NCBI GenBank assembly: GCA_026545765.1
Contig: CM048843.1
Location: forward strand, 8,579,501-8,643,500
Length of the DNA stretch: 64,000 nt
Reading direction: 5' to 3'
From: Plantago major
Taxonomy: Eukaryota; Streptophyta; Magnoliopsida; Lamiales; Plantaginaceae
Part shown: positions 10,492-23,100 of the stretch, piece after piece
Layout: each line of letters begins with the position of its first letter
Numbering within the stretch: the first letter of the stretch is position 1
Made by a program: the position numbers and the translations under genes
Notes under the pieces: generated by a model
What the model was told of the DNA's origin: nothing
The model's database searches: none
What the model saw: only the letters and a program-made list of their open reading frames with translations

Positions 10492-11060
10492 TGTTGCGTA
10501 ATTGTTCTTTGGAACTCGATCACCAACAATAATGATCAACCAACTCAAAACAAAGCTAAAACAAAATCACTGTTATAGCAACAGTTGCTACGACAGCTAA
10601 ACCAACAATCAATAAATAAACTCAATCAACAACTCCAATCTCAATCGAAAACTCAACGATTTACGTGGTTCGGCGAATGCCTACGTCCACGGGAGAAAAC
10701 TAGAGATTCTTTATTGACTAATGCAATGACCAAGATCGATTTACAGAAAAATAACAAAGTAGAACTCAAAACGCAAATTAGAAGATAATCGGCAAGTCTC
10801 TAGTCTAGTGTCTTGTCTTCATGATCTTCTTATGTTCTTCTTTGATTGATTGAATGATTATTCTTGTGACGCCATAAGGCTGTATATATAAGTTTTCCCA
10901 AGCCTCCTTCATCACCTTGAATTAGTAAAACAAGCTTCAATCCTTTTCCAATTCGAATAAGAAAGATTTCTTCCTTTCCTAGTTCTGTTAGAACTTCGAT
11001 GTTGCCATCCTGTATCGGATCAAAAAGAACATTGTCTTCTGAATTCAATCTATCATCACA
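10492..11060 (-). repeat. left (3') LTR of Copia-I
   Basis: 569 bp, starts TGTTGCGTAATTG and ends ATCATCACA; the partner is at 15220-15793. It contains the palindrome GCAACAGTTGC at 10578-10588, the motif that recurs inside the element. Confidence 0.95.
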
Positions 11061-12812
11061 AATCTCCACCTTAGATTGAATTCCTCTCTAGTTTTCTCCA
11101 AATCACTCCTAAGGTTGGAGTAGACCCTTTTGTACTTTCATTAACAATGAATAAAGTTGAAACTTAGAAACAGGCAATGCTTTTGTCAAGCTGTCAGCCA
11201 TGTTCTCTGATGTGTGAATTTTCTCCACCTTAATGTTTCCTTCAGCTATCACATCCCTGATGTAGTACAGTCTCACATCAATGTGTTTTGTCCTCTCATG
11301 ATACACTTGATGTTTAGCCAACTGCAAAGCACTTTGATTATCACAATAGATAGTAACAGACCTCTGAACTATCCCTAGTTCCTCCAACAATCCTTTTAGC
11401 CACAATGCTTCTTTCACTGCTTCTGTCAAGGCTATAAACTCAGCCTCAGTAGTTGATAAAGCAACCACAGGTTGTTGAGAACTTTTCCAGCTTATTGCAG
11501 TCCCATAGAGAGTAAACACATATCCAGTATTAGACTTCCTTGTATCCATATTAGAGGCATAGTCAGCATCAACATACCCTACCAATGGTTGATCTGTGTG
11601 TTCAGTAACCTTGAAGTATAATCCATGATCTTGAGTTCCTCTGATAAATCTCAGCACTCCCTTAACAGTTTCCCAATGAGCATGACCTGGATTACTCATA
11701 TATCTGCTAATAACACTCATGGAATAGGCTAAATCTGGTCTGCAACACACCATGGTATACATGATGCTCCCCACAGCACTGGCATATGGAATTGATTCCA
11801 TTTTCATCCTCTCTGAATCAGTTGTGGGACTCTGAGCACTGGATACTTTTATGCTTTGATTCAGAGGCACAGATGCAGGTTTAGATTCATGCATCTTATA
11901 CTTATGCAACACCTTAGATAGGTAACTCATTTGGGTAAGAGTTGTGACTTGTTGATCTTTGCTTCTGCAAATATCCATGCCAAGAATCCTGTTTGCACAC
12001 CCCAAGTCCTTCATTTCAAACTCCCTGTTGAGTTTTCTCTTCACATCTTCTATCATAGGCATGCTCTTCCCAGCAATCAAGATGTCATCCACATAAAGCA
12101 ACAGATATAAGAAACCTGTTTCATGTCTCCCAGTTTGATATATGCAACTATCATAGTTGCTTCTCTTGAAACCCACAGATGTCACAAACTCATCAAACCT
12201 CTTGTACCATTGTCTTGGAGATTGCTTCAATCCATATAAAGATTTTCTGAGCAAACATGCCTTTGTATCTGCATTGCTCACAGTTACTCCATCTGGCACT
12301 TTCATATATATCTCCTCCTCAAGATTCCCATGTAAGAAAGCTGTCTTCACATCCATCTGTTGTAGATAAAGACCATCTTGAGTAACAATAGATAACAGTA
12401 TCCTGATTGATGTATGCTTGACTACAGGAGAAAAAATCTCTGTGTAGTCCAAGCCTTCCCCCTGTGTGAAACCCTTAGCCACTAGCCTTGCTTTGTATCT
12501 CACTTTCCCACCAATAGCTGCTTCATCTTTCTTCTTAAAGATCCACTTGCAGCCTACCAACTTGGTATTCCTTGGTACAGTGACAATACTCCAAGTTTTA
12601 TTCTTGTATAGAGACTCCAATTCTTCTTGAATGGCTTCCATCCATAATAACTTCTCTTTACAAGTGACTGCTTCATGGTAGCTGTTTGGTTCAGCATAAT
12701 TTATCTCCTCTGCAATGCTCAGAGCATAAGACACCATGTAGGACTTCCCTACTCTTCCAAAACCATACAGGTTTGGTGCTTGTCTGTCAGTTTTCCTTAT
12801 TCTGTCTGTGAT

Positions 12813-12850
12813 TGTTGCAGTAACAGTTGGACCAACAGTTGCACCAACAG
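12813..12850. repeat. palindromic GTTGC/GCAAC cluster in the integrase-reverse transcriptase linker of Copia-I
   Basis: Words GTTGCAGTAACAGTTGG and CCAACAGTTGC follow one another, matching the LTR palindrome GCAACAGTTGC. The cluster falls in the variable linker between the integrase and reverse-transcriptase parts. Confidence 0.8.
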
Positions 12851-13860
12851 TCTCTGAAAATTCTCCAGTTTCATGTACACGAGTGTCAAGTACCTGTGTA
12901 TCATAAACATGCTTCACCCCAATCTTGGTATTATCATCTTCACTTGTTGTACCAGTTGTAGGTGACACCAATGGTTTTGTTCCTGATTCAATTTGAGGTT
13001 TGAGAGGCATAATTCTCTCATTGAAAGTAACATCCCTACTTATAATGCACTTCTTCTGATCAATGTTCCATAGCTTGTAGCCCTTGACCCCAGTTGGATA
13101 TCCCAGAAATACACACCTTAATGCTCTTGCATCCAGCTTGTCTTGTTTGGTGTGAACAAGACCCAAACACCTTCAAGTGATCATATCTGGGAGTATGTCC
13201 AGACCATACTTCCTCAGGTGTTTTGAAATTCAATGCAGAGGTAGGACTTCTATTTATCAAATAGCAAGCTGTATTTGCAGCTTCTCCCCAAAATCCTTTT
13301 GAGAGTCCAGAACTGATAAGCATGCATCTCATCCTTTCCAAGATTGTTCTATTGTATCTCTCAGCCACTCCATTTTGTTGGGGGGTTCCTCGTATAGTCT
13401 TGTGCCTGATTATACCCCTTTTCCTGCAAAAATCATTGAACTCTCCTGATAGATATTCCAGCCCATTGTCAGTCCTGAGATACTTAAGCTTCCTCCCAGA
13501 CTGATTCTCAATCTCAATAAGCCAGTCTCTAAACTTAGAGAATGCTTCATCCTTAGATTTCAACACCATGAGCCATACCTTCCTTGAGTAATCATCAATG
13601 ATAGACATATAATACCTTCCTCCATTTAATGTCTCAGTCCTAGCAGGTCCCCATAAGTCAGAGTGCACATAGTCCAAAGGTGCTTTAGTGGTATGCTTTC
13701 CAGTTTCATAACTTGTTTTGTGAGCCTTACCAAGGACACAATTTTCGCAGAAACTTAATTTAGACACTTGATCACCACATAGAACATCTTGTTTTGACAG
13801 CTCCTTAAGTCCCTTTTCACTGATATGAGCTAACCTTTCATGCCATAGTTGTGTCTTGTC

Positions 13861-13915
13861 CATTGTTGCAGCAACAGTTGCATTAATAGTTGCAGCAACA
13901 CTTGAAACAACAGCT
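13861..13915. repeat. palindromic GTTGC/GCAAC cluster in the protease-integrase linker of Copia-I
   Basis: Contains GTTGCAGCAACAGTTGC (with the exact LTR palindrome at 13871-13881) and AGTTGCAGCAACA, partly tandem. It lies just before the segment coding for the pre-integrase zinc-finger domain (WHERLAHIS). Confidence 0.85.
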
Positions 13916-15219
13916 GCCATACCAGACGCAACTTCTCCTTGCATGACATACAAACCATTAATGAGGTTTGCCTTGATAACTGGTGTATTCCCCTTCATAA
14001 CTTGCATAACACCATTCTCAGATCCATACTTATATCCCTTCTTATCAAGAGTTCCTAGAGATATTAAGTTTCTCTTCAAATCAGGTATGTATCTAACATT
14101 GGTGAGAATCCTAATGACACCATCATGCATCTTCAGCCTTATGTTACCAGTTCCTTTGATACCATAAGCATAATCATCTCCCAACAATACATTTCCCTTG
14201 TCTTCATACTTGAGATCCTCAAACCACTCTTTTATAGGGCATATATGGAATGAACACCCTGAGTCAAGAATCCACTTTGATCCACACTTAGACTCAGTAA
14301 TAGAGAGTACATCAGCATTGTCAAATGCATCAGAGGATTCTGCAAGATCTGCAGTGTTGGCTCCACCTTGCTCAGGTGTCTTTCCTCTTCTCTCCTTCTT
14401 CTTTAATGAGTAACAGTCTTTCATCAGGTGACCTGGTTTCTTGCAGTAGAAACATGCCCTCTTCTCTGTCTTGTTATTCCCACCAAACTTGGACTCCTTC
14501 AGTTGTTGTTTTGGCCTGTCAAACATCTTGTTTTTTTCAGCTTGATGTTTGTTCCATGCTTGCTTGACAAACAAGCTCTCGACATCTGAGATCGGGTCAG
14601 TTGCCCACATTCTTCTGATCTATCTTATTCCTCAATGCCTTTTCAACATCTGCAGCTGTAAGGTCATCTGGTTTGGTCATAACAATAGCATCTATGAAGT
14701 GTTCATAGCTTTTGGGTAGAGAGCTCAACAATATCACAGCCTTGTCATTGTCTTCAACCTTTACTTCCAAAGATTCAATGTCCATGCAAAGCTTGTTGAA
14801 TTCATCCAACTGATCAATGATTGATCTATCAGCTCTCATCTTGAATGAGAAGAGTTTTTGTTTCAGGTGCATCTTGCTTGCAGAAGACTTCACATGATAA
14901 AGGGATTCCAATTTATCCCAAACACCCTTAGCAGTCTTCTCCATAATCACCTCTACCAAGACTTTATCTCCCAAAGACAAAATCAGCGAGCTCCTTGCCT
15001 TTCCTATGATGCGTGCCTTCTCAGCCTCATCAAAATCCTTAGGGAATCCTGCATCTCCAAGCAGCGCTTGCTCTAATCCCTGTTGAACGAATAGGGCCTC
15101 CATCTTTGCCTTCCACAAAGAGAAATCGATTTTATCTGTAAGCTTCTCTATGTCAAACCTTGTCATTGCCATAATAGCTCCTGAGTTGATTGTTCCTGTT
15201 TCCCACAGAAGGCGCCAAT

Positions 15220-15793
15220 TGTTGCGTAATTGTTCTTTGGAACTCGATCACCAACAATAATGATCAACCAACTCAAAACAAAGCTAAAACACAATCACTG
15301 TTATAGCAACAGTTGCTACGACAGCTAAACCAACAATCAATAAATAAACTCAATCAACAACTCCAATCTCAATCGAAAACTCAACGATTTACGTGGTTCG
15401 GCGAATGCCTACGTCCACGGGAGAAAACTAGAGATTCTTTATTGACTAATGCAATGACCAAGATCGATTTACAGAAAAATAACAAAGCAGAACTCAAAAC
15501 GCAAATTAGAAGATAATCGGCAAGTCTCTAGTCTAGTGTCTTGTCTTCATGATCTTCTTATGTTCTTCTTTGATTGATTGAATGATTATTCTTGTGACGC
15601 CATAAGGCTGTATATATAAGTTTTCCCAAGCCTCCTTCATCACCTTGAATTAGTAAAACAAGCTTCAATCCTTTTCCAATTCGAATAAGAAAGATTTCTT
15701 CCTTTCCTAATTCTGTTAGAACTTCGATGTTGTCACATCCTTGGATCGGATCAAGCAAAGAACATTGTCTTCTGAATTCAATCTATCATCACA
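15220..15793 (-). repeat. right (5') LTR of Copia-I
   Basis: 574 bp, starts TGTTGCGTAATTG and ends ATCATCACA, followed by the duplicated GCTTG. Nearly identical to the left LTR; carries GCAACAGTTGC at 15306-15316. Confidence 0.95.
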
Positions 15794-16246
15794 GCTTGCT
15801 TAATGTGTAGTTATATAAATATTGTGTGTTTGTATATTCAGTGTTTACAGTGAATTAATTCCTATGTAGTTTATAATCTATTTTGCCTAAAAAATGGGTT
15901 ATAGGAGTATTTTTTGGCAATTATAAAATTACTTGCAGCATTTTGGATCTTCGGGGCAGCAGTGTTCTCAGTTTTTCAACTCTTAATATTAAATTAGTTT
16001 TAGTAATCCGTTCCTTCACCATATTTCTTTATATTTGCCAGCTTTAGTTGTGAAAGATACCAAAATACAAACAATTAACTTGGTGTACAGTAATTCTATA
16101 AATTAACAAAGGTTGCAGAAAGATTTAGATATAACAAAAATCCATTTACATTAGAACAACTACAACTTATTACTTCCAGTATGAACTATGCCCAAGTTAT
16201 GCTCATTATGATTTTTATGTTGCACATAAATTTAAGCCTTTTTATC
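15794..16246. other. non-coding, continuation of DNA downstream of locus A
   Basis: AT-rich sequence following the Copia-I target duplication; the first part is probably the rest of the locus A 3' untranslated region. No gene or defined repeat seen. Confidence 0.5.
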
Positions 16247-16694
16247 TCACAATGCAACAATAGAAGGCAACTCATGTTCAGCCACAGCTTCAATTCGTAC
16301 CCTTCCGCATAACATGTTTGTATCTGACACAAAATTGTGACATGTTAATGCAACGACATTGAAGACGTACATGAGAAATGAGGTTGTGGGAAATACCTCT
16401 AAATCCTCTGGAATGTGATGTGAGAAATAGCAGCATCAATGCCCCCTAATTGTGCCATAGGGAATCTTTGCACCACACCTTGGAGCCGACGAATTCACTG
16501 TCCACTACAAACAACTTCTTTATCCATTCAACAATTTGGCGTGTGTGTTGGCTCATGTTTGGCAGCCACATGTCCTTGGGACCAAATTTGCAAAAAAAAC
16601 TCCGAAGGAACGCAAATCGAAGAGGACGGACAGTTAAGACTCCAAACTGCAATTCAATCGTATCTATGCAAAGCATATATAAAGCGTTAGGCAT
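16247..16694 (-). pseudogene. unrecognised broken reading frame, possible C-terminal remnant of a host gene
   Basis: Two adjoining minus-strand segments have protein-like composition. The first (16694-16446) includes LYMLCIDTIELQFGVLTV, FLRSFFCKFGPKDMWLP and VWCKDSLWHN. The second (about 16435-16247, another frame) includes HHIPEDLEVFPTTSFLMYVF and RIEAVAEHELPSIVAL before a stop. They meet within about 10 bp, which looks like a single frameshift in what was one protein end. I do not recognise the family. It has none of the marks of a transposon protein known to me. It may also be chance. Confidence 0.35.
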
Positions 16695-17124
16695 ATTTAT
16701 GAACAGGTTAAATATCGTCGTTGTGTCATGTGTGCCTCAATAATTATATATAGTAAGACCAGAAATTGTACAACACACTATGTGTTACTGACAAAATAGA
16801 TACCTTGGTTTACAAAGCTTATGACGATAGGGTGGAATGGTGTTTTTGGAACATGTTATATTACGGTTGGATTTTGATGTACGTACCCATTATTGATTAA
16901 CTTTGTTATTAAAAATATCAATTTGTAACGAGAATGGCATTGAAAAGCTAAGAAATTTGAAGAGAAAATATTTCTTTCCGATGAAAAATATGATTATTCG
17001 ATAATTTTTAATTTTTTTTTTCTCAAAGTCGATGTTTGTTTATGACGCAATCAGGGATGACTTTTGTTGATGTCAGATTGACCAAGTTTATGTAATAAAA
17101 TGTGAAAGGTAGGGGATTATAAGG
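16695..17124. other. AT-rich non-coding stretch
   Basis: No gene, tandem repeat or element end identified. Confidence 0.5.
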
Positions 17125-18535
17125 CAAGAAACTAACAGTAGAAGTATTGGATTAGTATGTGATTTGTTAGAAATCGTTTTTCGGAGTAACCAGATCAACA
17201 TCACATGTTAAACTTCGTATATGATATGATTAACTTCAAATATCGTTGTATAATTAACCACTTGCATTAGAACTGTATTACTTGAAAAATTAAATATGTA
17301 ATGTTTCATCTGATTTTTCGAAAAAGTTGCTCGTGATTTTTATGAAGAAAAACCTTTGCAGTTAAAAATAGCAAGTTTCTAATCATAAGTTGACCGTCAG
17401 TCTCCTGCTAAACATTTTTGGAAATTAGTCTCGTGAGATGTATAGCAGTGAATCAATTCAGCCTTTTGTATATCAACCTTCTATGACTCCCTCTCCCTTT
17501 GAATCTCAAATCGTGAAAGTGTGAAACCAACAAAAGGGTAGAATTTGTTAATGATTTCTGAAAAGAAAGTTACTAATTTCCATCACTGCCTAGCCCAATC
17601 TTCAGGTTTTTTCTACACTACAGCATGCTGCACTACCTCCTTGTGCTTTAATGTATTGTACAGTACAACATTTAATACATGTGGTACAACCATGATACAA
17701 CCTGTAAAGCACCGGGAGGTAATGCAGCATGTGGTAGGTAAGAGGAAACCCAATCTCCACTAGGCAAAGATTGAGAGAATGAGTCAAGAAACTCCACATA
17801 GCAATGACTCACGAAGTCAAATTAAATTAAACCATTAAATTTAGCAAAATTTTTTTGGAAGATACGTGTATTAGTAAGAGACCTAATAGACAGATTGATA
17901 TTGTTAAAAATATGCAATATTTCAAATAATATCAGTAATGTTTTATGAGTGTACATTTTATATCATTTTTTTATGTATGTATATCCGGATGTTCTTAGAA
18001 AACATATAATATTTTTGAATATAAATGTAATTAATGTTTCTCCGCCTCTTTTAATCTCTCCATAACACTGGCTCTCATGAGACTTGCTCTAAATTTAGAC
18101 CGGAGCATGGGTTTTTTCATATAGCTTACCACTTCTGCAGAATATTCGCCATTCAATTTGTCTCTAAAATACTATTTAATTAATAAATTATATTTTAGGG
18201 ATGGAATATTCTGTCCCTAATTGATTCCGTTGCATATCCGTATCTAAATGTTTGGAAAAAATTATTAAAATTTTAATTAATTTATTAAGGCAGCTTAATC
18301 TGTACATAATTAATTCCATGCCAATTTGGTATCTAGTCCGTCCCTAAATGTTCGCGCAATTTTTTTTGCGAATCCTTTTGGAACGGAATTAGATACGGAA
18401 ATGTGTTTTGTGGCAAAATCCATTCCCATTCCGTCCCCCGTGTTTATGTGTGGTCTTCTCCGTATCCGTTCCTAATTAGTAACGAAATATTTCCGTGCTT
18501 AAAATCCGTTCCCCGTTTAGAAATTTCTTGTAGTG
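17125..18535. mobile_element. non-autonomous CACTA element, copy 1 (left terminus missing)
   Basis: Shares its whole length, at roughly 95% identity with small gaps, with the element at 55510-56850. The right end is a proper CACTA terminus, AAATTTCTTGTAGTG. The left end begins CAAGAAACTAACAG and lacks the terminal CACTA present in the other copy. Subterminal sequence is rich in CCGTTCC and CCGTATC words in both orientations. No transposase is encoded; the short open frames at 17545-17799 are not conserved coding sequence. Confidence 0.8.
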
Positions 18536-18849
18536 AATGGGAAACGAAACCGACGTAAAGGTAGATCGGGCCATGGACTACTTAAATCTGCAATCTGATT
18601 TTGAATTGATGGTCGGACGGCGGAGTAATGGCCGATTTAGTGGTAAGATGGTGGTCTTAGAGAGAGAATGAAAGAAACTTGAAGAAACTCCTTAAAAAAG
18701 GCCGTTTATACTAAAACCGTTTCAGGATCCGAATCCAATTCATAAAAAATCCACCCTCAATCCGAATCCACGAAAAATGTTAAAATTGACAAATATAAAC
18801 CATTAACAATTTCGATGTGAAACTAAATGGAGTTTTTGACTCTCACAAA
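18536..18849. other. non-coding stretch between two small elements
   Basis: Mixed composition, with a moderately GC-rich part at 18540-18650. No gene or repeat boundary recognised. Confidence 0.45.
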
Positions 18850-18852
18850 TTA

Positions 18853-18985
18853 GGCTCTGTTCTCATCAACTGAAAACTCATTCGATTCCATTCGATTCGA
18901 TTACGCTTAGTTATATTTTATCTGCCAATTCGATTCGATTCAATTCAATTCAATTCGAAGAATTTCAGTTGAAGAGAACAGAGCC
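18853..18985. mobile_element. Tourist-like (PIF/Harbinger) MITE, 133 bp
   Basis: Terminal inverted repeats GGCTCTGTTCTC and its complement, extended by TCAACTGAAA on the inner side, flanked by the 3-bp duplication TTA (18850-18852 and 18986-18988), the Harbinger target preference. The interior is built of CGATT and CAATT pentamers. The almost fully palindromic structure would fold into one long hairpin. Confidence 0.85.
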
Positions 18986-18988
18986 TTA

Positions 18989-19303
18989 GTATTATTATTA
19001 CTTTATAAGGTTTTTTAAATGTCTTAAAACTTGTGAAGATTAGTCGTCCAATGAATTTATCTGGCGGTTTGGCCTTTTGTATTATTTTCCAAGCATAAGA
19101 CACATTAACAGTGTAATTAGAGAGACTCAGCAAGTCAATGATATAAACCTTTCTTTCATATATTGAAGATTCATCACATATACCGTGCATCAATTTGGCC
19201 ACTTGTAGGTATTATATTTCCAAGCATAAGACAATTTTTTCCGAGTGTACTAGAGAAAGAGGTGCTTATTTATATCACAGACTTGCATTGCCGAAACTAA
19301 GAG
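18989..19303. other. non-coding stretch left of Copia-II
   Basis: AT-rich, no gene. The bases next to Copia-II (AAGAG, 19299-19303) are the target duplication; an earlier AAAGAGGTGCTT word at 19257 resembles the sequence right of Copia-II, hinting at a short older duplication. Confidence 0.45.
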
Positions 19304-20199
19304 GGAAAGAATATAATTTCGTGATCTTCTCATTACCACAATCGTACATATTGTATTATACAAGAGTAATCCTATAATGTAGGCTATAAACTAGGAATCT
19401 AAGCTAAACTAGGAATCTAAATACAACAAGGAATACAATAATAGTAGAGATAGGGGTGAGCAAAAAAGCCGCCTGACCGAGCCGCCCGCACAAAAGCCTG
19501 TGTCTCACCCGCACCCGCCAAATATATTTTTTCAAAAAAATTTCGTGGGTTGAAAAATTTTCAACCCGCCATTGGCGGGCGGGTGGCGGGTGCCACCCGC
19601 CACCCACCCGACCCGCCCGCCGTTAGTAATAAAAGAATAGTTCATAGTTGTAGTATGTAATGAAATACGTTTCTTGCTTTCTCCTAAGTTGCTACTTGCT
19701 ACTCATTGTAAATAGAAACTTCAAACCAAACTAGTCAACTAGGTTATGCTTGTAGCAGATTGTGTTATGCTTGTAGACTCCAATGTAGCAGACTTCTTGT
19801 ATTGTCTCTTTTATAATTTATTTCACTATTGATGGATGCTTGTAGACTCTAATGTAGCAGAACCCAATTTTCTATGCCTATTTTATTTGGATATCCACTA
19901 TTGCTGTATGATTTGAAACTTGGATATCCACTATTGATTTAGAACTTTGTTTATGATCATTGCTACTTGGGGATTTATAGATTCATTTTACTTTCAAATT
20001 TATGTTTTCTTTTGTCTATTTTCACCCGCCTATCCGCCCGCCATTGTCATCACCCGAACCGCCGCGGGTTGAAAAAATAATCACCCGCCATAGGTGGGTC
20101 GGGTTGAATTTTTATAAATATCCGCCAATATCCGCCCGCGCTCACCCCTAAGTAGAGATATGAAATACTTAGGAGACTAAGATATTTCACATTCTAACA
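19304..20199 (-). repeat. left (3') LTR of Copia-II, with hAT insertion
   Basis: Matches the right LTR at both ends (start GGAAAGAATATAATT, end ACATTCTAACA); the match is interrupted from 19451 to 20158 by the hAT-like element and its target duplication. Confidence 0.9.
19451..20150. mobile_element. hAT-like non-autonomous element, 700 bp, inside the Copia-II LTR
   Basis: Inverted termini TAGGGGTGAGC and GCTCACCCCTA, flanked by the perfect 8-bp duplication AGTAGAGA (19443-19450 and 20151-20158), the hAT hallmark. Inner arms are made of GGCGGGTG / CACCCGCC words around an AT-rich middle. No transposase. It is younger than Copia-II. Confidence 0.92.
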
Positions 20200-23100
20200 C
20201 TCCCCCACAGTCGAAACTGGAGGTTCATGAACATTAAGACTGGTCCGAAAGTCGTCGAATAGGACAAGAGGCAGCCCCTTAGTAAAGATATCTGCCACCT
20301 GATATTTGGAAGGCACATGACGAACTCGAACCTCACCACGCGCCACTTTCTCTCGAACAAAATGGATATCCATTTCAATATGCTTCGTGCGCTGGTGTTG
20401 GACAGGATTTCCTGAAAGATAAATAGCACTCGCAATGTAGCGCGAATAGGACAATGTAACTCTAGAAGAAGATTACGAAGCCAACAGGACTCAGAAACAA
20501 CATTAGCCACCCCCTATATTCGGCCTCTGCACTGAAACGGGACAAAGTAGGTTGGCGTTTCGAAGACCATGAGAGTAGATTGTCCCCCCAGAAGACACAG
20601 TAACCTGATGTGGAACAGCGTGTATCGGGACATCCTCCCCAATCAGCATCAGTATAAGCAACAAGCTCGGTAAGAGAAGAAGAAGATAAGTGAAGACCAA
20701 GACGAAGCGTACCCTGGAGATACCGGATAATACGCTTCAAGGCATGCATACGTTCCTCGCACGGATCATGCATATGAAGGCAAATCTGTTGGACAACATA
20801 AGAGATATCGGGCCGTGTAAAAGTAAGATACTGTAGAGCACCAGCAAGACTACGATACAAAGTCGGATCAGCAAACGGTGCCCCCGTAGTAGCACCAACT
20901 TTCAGCTTTGTGTCCACAGGAGTCAGACTCGGCTTGCACGAGCTCATACCAGCCCGGTCGATGATCTCTGCAGCATACTCACTGAGATAAAAATAAGCCA
21001 TCCTTATGACGAGTCACACTAATGCCGAGAAAGTAATTCAAGAACCCTAAGTCCTTCATCGCAAACTCAGAGCTAAGATGTGTCATGATCGATATGTGTA
21101 AATCCTCTGACGAAGCCGTTAAAATGATATCATCGACATATAACAGCAAATAAGCCGTATCCGACCCACGAGTGTAGATAAACATGTAGTATCGGATTTA
21201 CTATTAGAGAAACCAATAGACGATACGAAATCCGCAAACCGCTTATACCATGCCCTAGGAGCCTGCTTAAGTCCATATAAAGATTTCCGCAATAAACATA
21301 CATAATCCGGATGCTGCTTGTCGCGAAAACCCATCGGTTGGTGCATATAAACTATCTCCTTCAGATTGCCATGTAGAAAAGCATTGCTGACGTCGAGCTG
21401 ATGAATGGACCATCGCTTTGAAAGAGCAATACTGAGAACCGTACGAATGGTCACCGGTTTTACAACCGGACTAAACATCTCTCCACAATCAATGCCGACT
21501 CGCTGAGTTTTACCATCACCTACAAGACGGGCCTTATGCCTCTCAAATGAACCATCAGATTTAACTTTATGAGTAAAAATCCACATAGATCGGATGACAT
21601 TAACATTTGGGGGGCGTGGAACCAAATCCCACGTCTTATTTTTAATAAGAGCATCAAATTCATCGGTCATAGCTAATTTCCAATTCGTGTCACGAAGGGC
21701 AGCCAAAAGGTTATGAGGTAGAGGGGAACGCGTAACAATGGTGGTATGAGCCTGAGAGGGATCAAAAATCGAATTAGGCTTTAGTATACCATGTTGGCAC
21801 GCCAGACGGGACGAGTAGGTGGATATGTAGTATACCGAGATGAACGGATAGGTGGTGATTGGGCCGAACCTGGTCCAGAAGTCGGTGATGGCGAATCGAG
21901 ATTGGGGAACGGAATGGGTTAGGCTGTATGGGTGGGAGTAGGGCATTGGGCTTGAGGAGTAAGTTGGTCAAGAAGAATTGGTGGATCAACACGCTGGATG
22001 AAGGAGTCATTGTTGAGCATGTAAGGAGAACGTCACTTGGGCGGAGAAGGGAATGGGGAGGTCAATGTATGTAGAGGAAACGGCTGGGACTCAGAAATTT
22101 GATGGAAAATATGTGGAGAAACACCATCACCCAAAAAATCATAGGTACCGGTATTAGGGTGATGAACCTTAGCAAAGGGAAAATTGGTTTCATCAAAGTG
22201 CACATGACGGCATATAATGATTTTATGAGTGGTTAAATCATAACACTTATAACCTCTATGATTGTCAGGATAACCCAAGAAAATGCATGATGCGAGTAAG
22301 ATGGAAGTCGATGATAGAGCACCTGAAGAGGAGATTTATCGGCAAGCAACTTACTTGGAATAATATTTAGGAGATAGGTGGTCATATGAAGTGCATGATG
22401 CCAAAAAGAAGGTGGCAAAGAGGCATGAATGAGAAGTGTACGCATGACATTATTAGTGGATCGAATTTTTCGTTCGGGCCTTTCCGTTTTGAGAAGATGT
22501 ATGTGGGCAGGAAAAACGAAAAGATATTCCATTAGAATCGCAAAATTGCCGAAAAGAATGATTATCGAATTCTCCCCCATTATCACATTGTATGGTTTTG
22601 ATATTGCGTTCAAACTGGGTTTGTATATGGGCATGGAATTTCGAAAAAATTGAGAAAACTTGGGATTTTTGAGCAATGGGAAATATCCATAAGAAATTCA
22701 AAAAATCATCTAAAAAAAGCACATAATATCGATGGCCAGAAGACTCAAAGTAGGAGAAGTCCAAAGATCACTATGAATAATATCGAAAGGCGTACAAGTA
22801 GTAGAAGTTGATGAAAGAAAAGGCAATTTTATATGTTTCCCAAGAACACAAGATTGACAAGTAGTAGACCTAGATGAACTATTACAAGCAATCAATTTAT
22901 TTTGCCGAAGAAAAGCTAAGACCGAATCTCCTGGGTGACCCAAACGATCATGCCAAAGAGTGGATGCAAGACAAGTAGTCGGGGAAGAGGCCGGATAAGG
23001 ACTGGAAGGAGTGATGGGGTAGAGTGGGCTGGTACTATCACATCTCATGAGACGGGTCCCCGTCTGTAAATCATGCACAGAAAAACCTAAAGGATCAAAC

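Larger units (their letters stand above)
10492..15793 (-). mobile_element. Copia-I: young, nearly whole Ty1/Copia LTR retrotransposon
   Basis: Minus-strand element with 5-bp target duplication GCTTG (10487-10491 and 15794-15798), LTRs at both ends, a primer-binding site TGGCGCCTTCTGT next to the 5' LTR (15205-15217) and a polypurine tract AAGGTGGAGATT next to the 3' LTR. Parts from 5' to 3': gag (about 14420-15172) with zinc knuckle CFYCKKPGHLMKDC, protease (WILDSGCSFHICP), integrase (about 13060-13850), reverse transcriptase with YVDDILIAG (about 12080), and RNase H (about 11150-11640). This order is Copia. The two LTRs show only a handful of differences, so the insertion is recent. Coding parts are long and open; the copy looks nearly whole, with about two breaks. 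Confidence 0.95.

Noticed and set aside
12157-14567. Several plus-strand frames of 60-103 codons across Copia-I
   Set aside because: Shadows of the minus-strand gag and pol parts.
17545-17799. Overlapping open frames on both strands within CACTA copy 1
   Set aside because: Not conserved in copy 2 and without similarity to any transposase.
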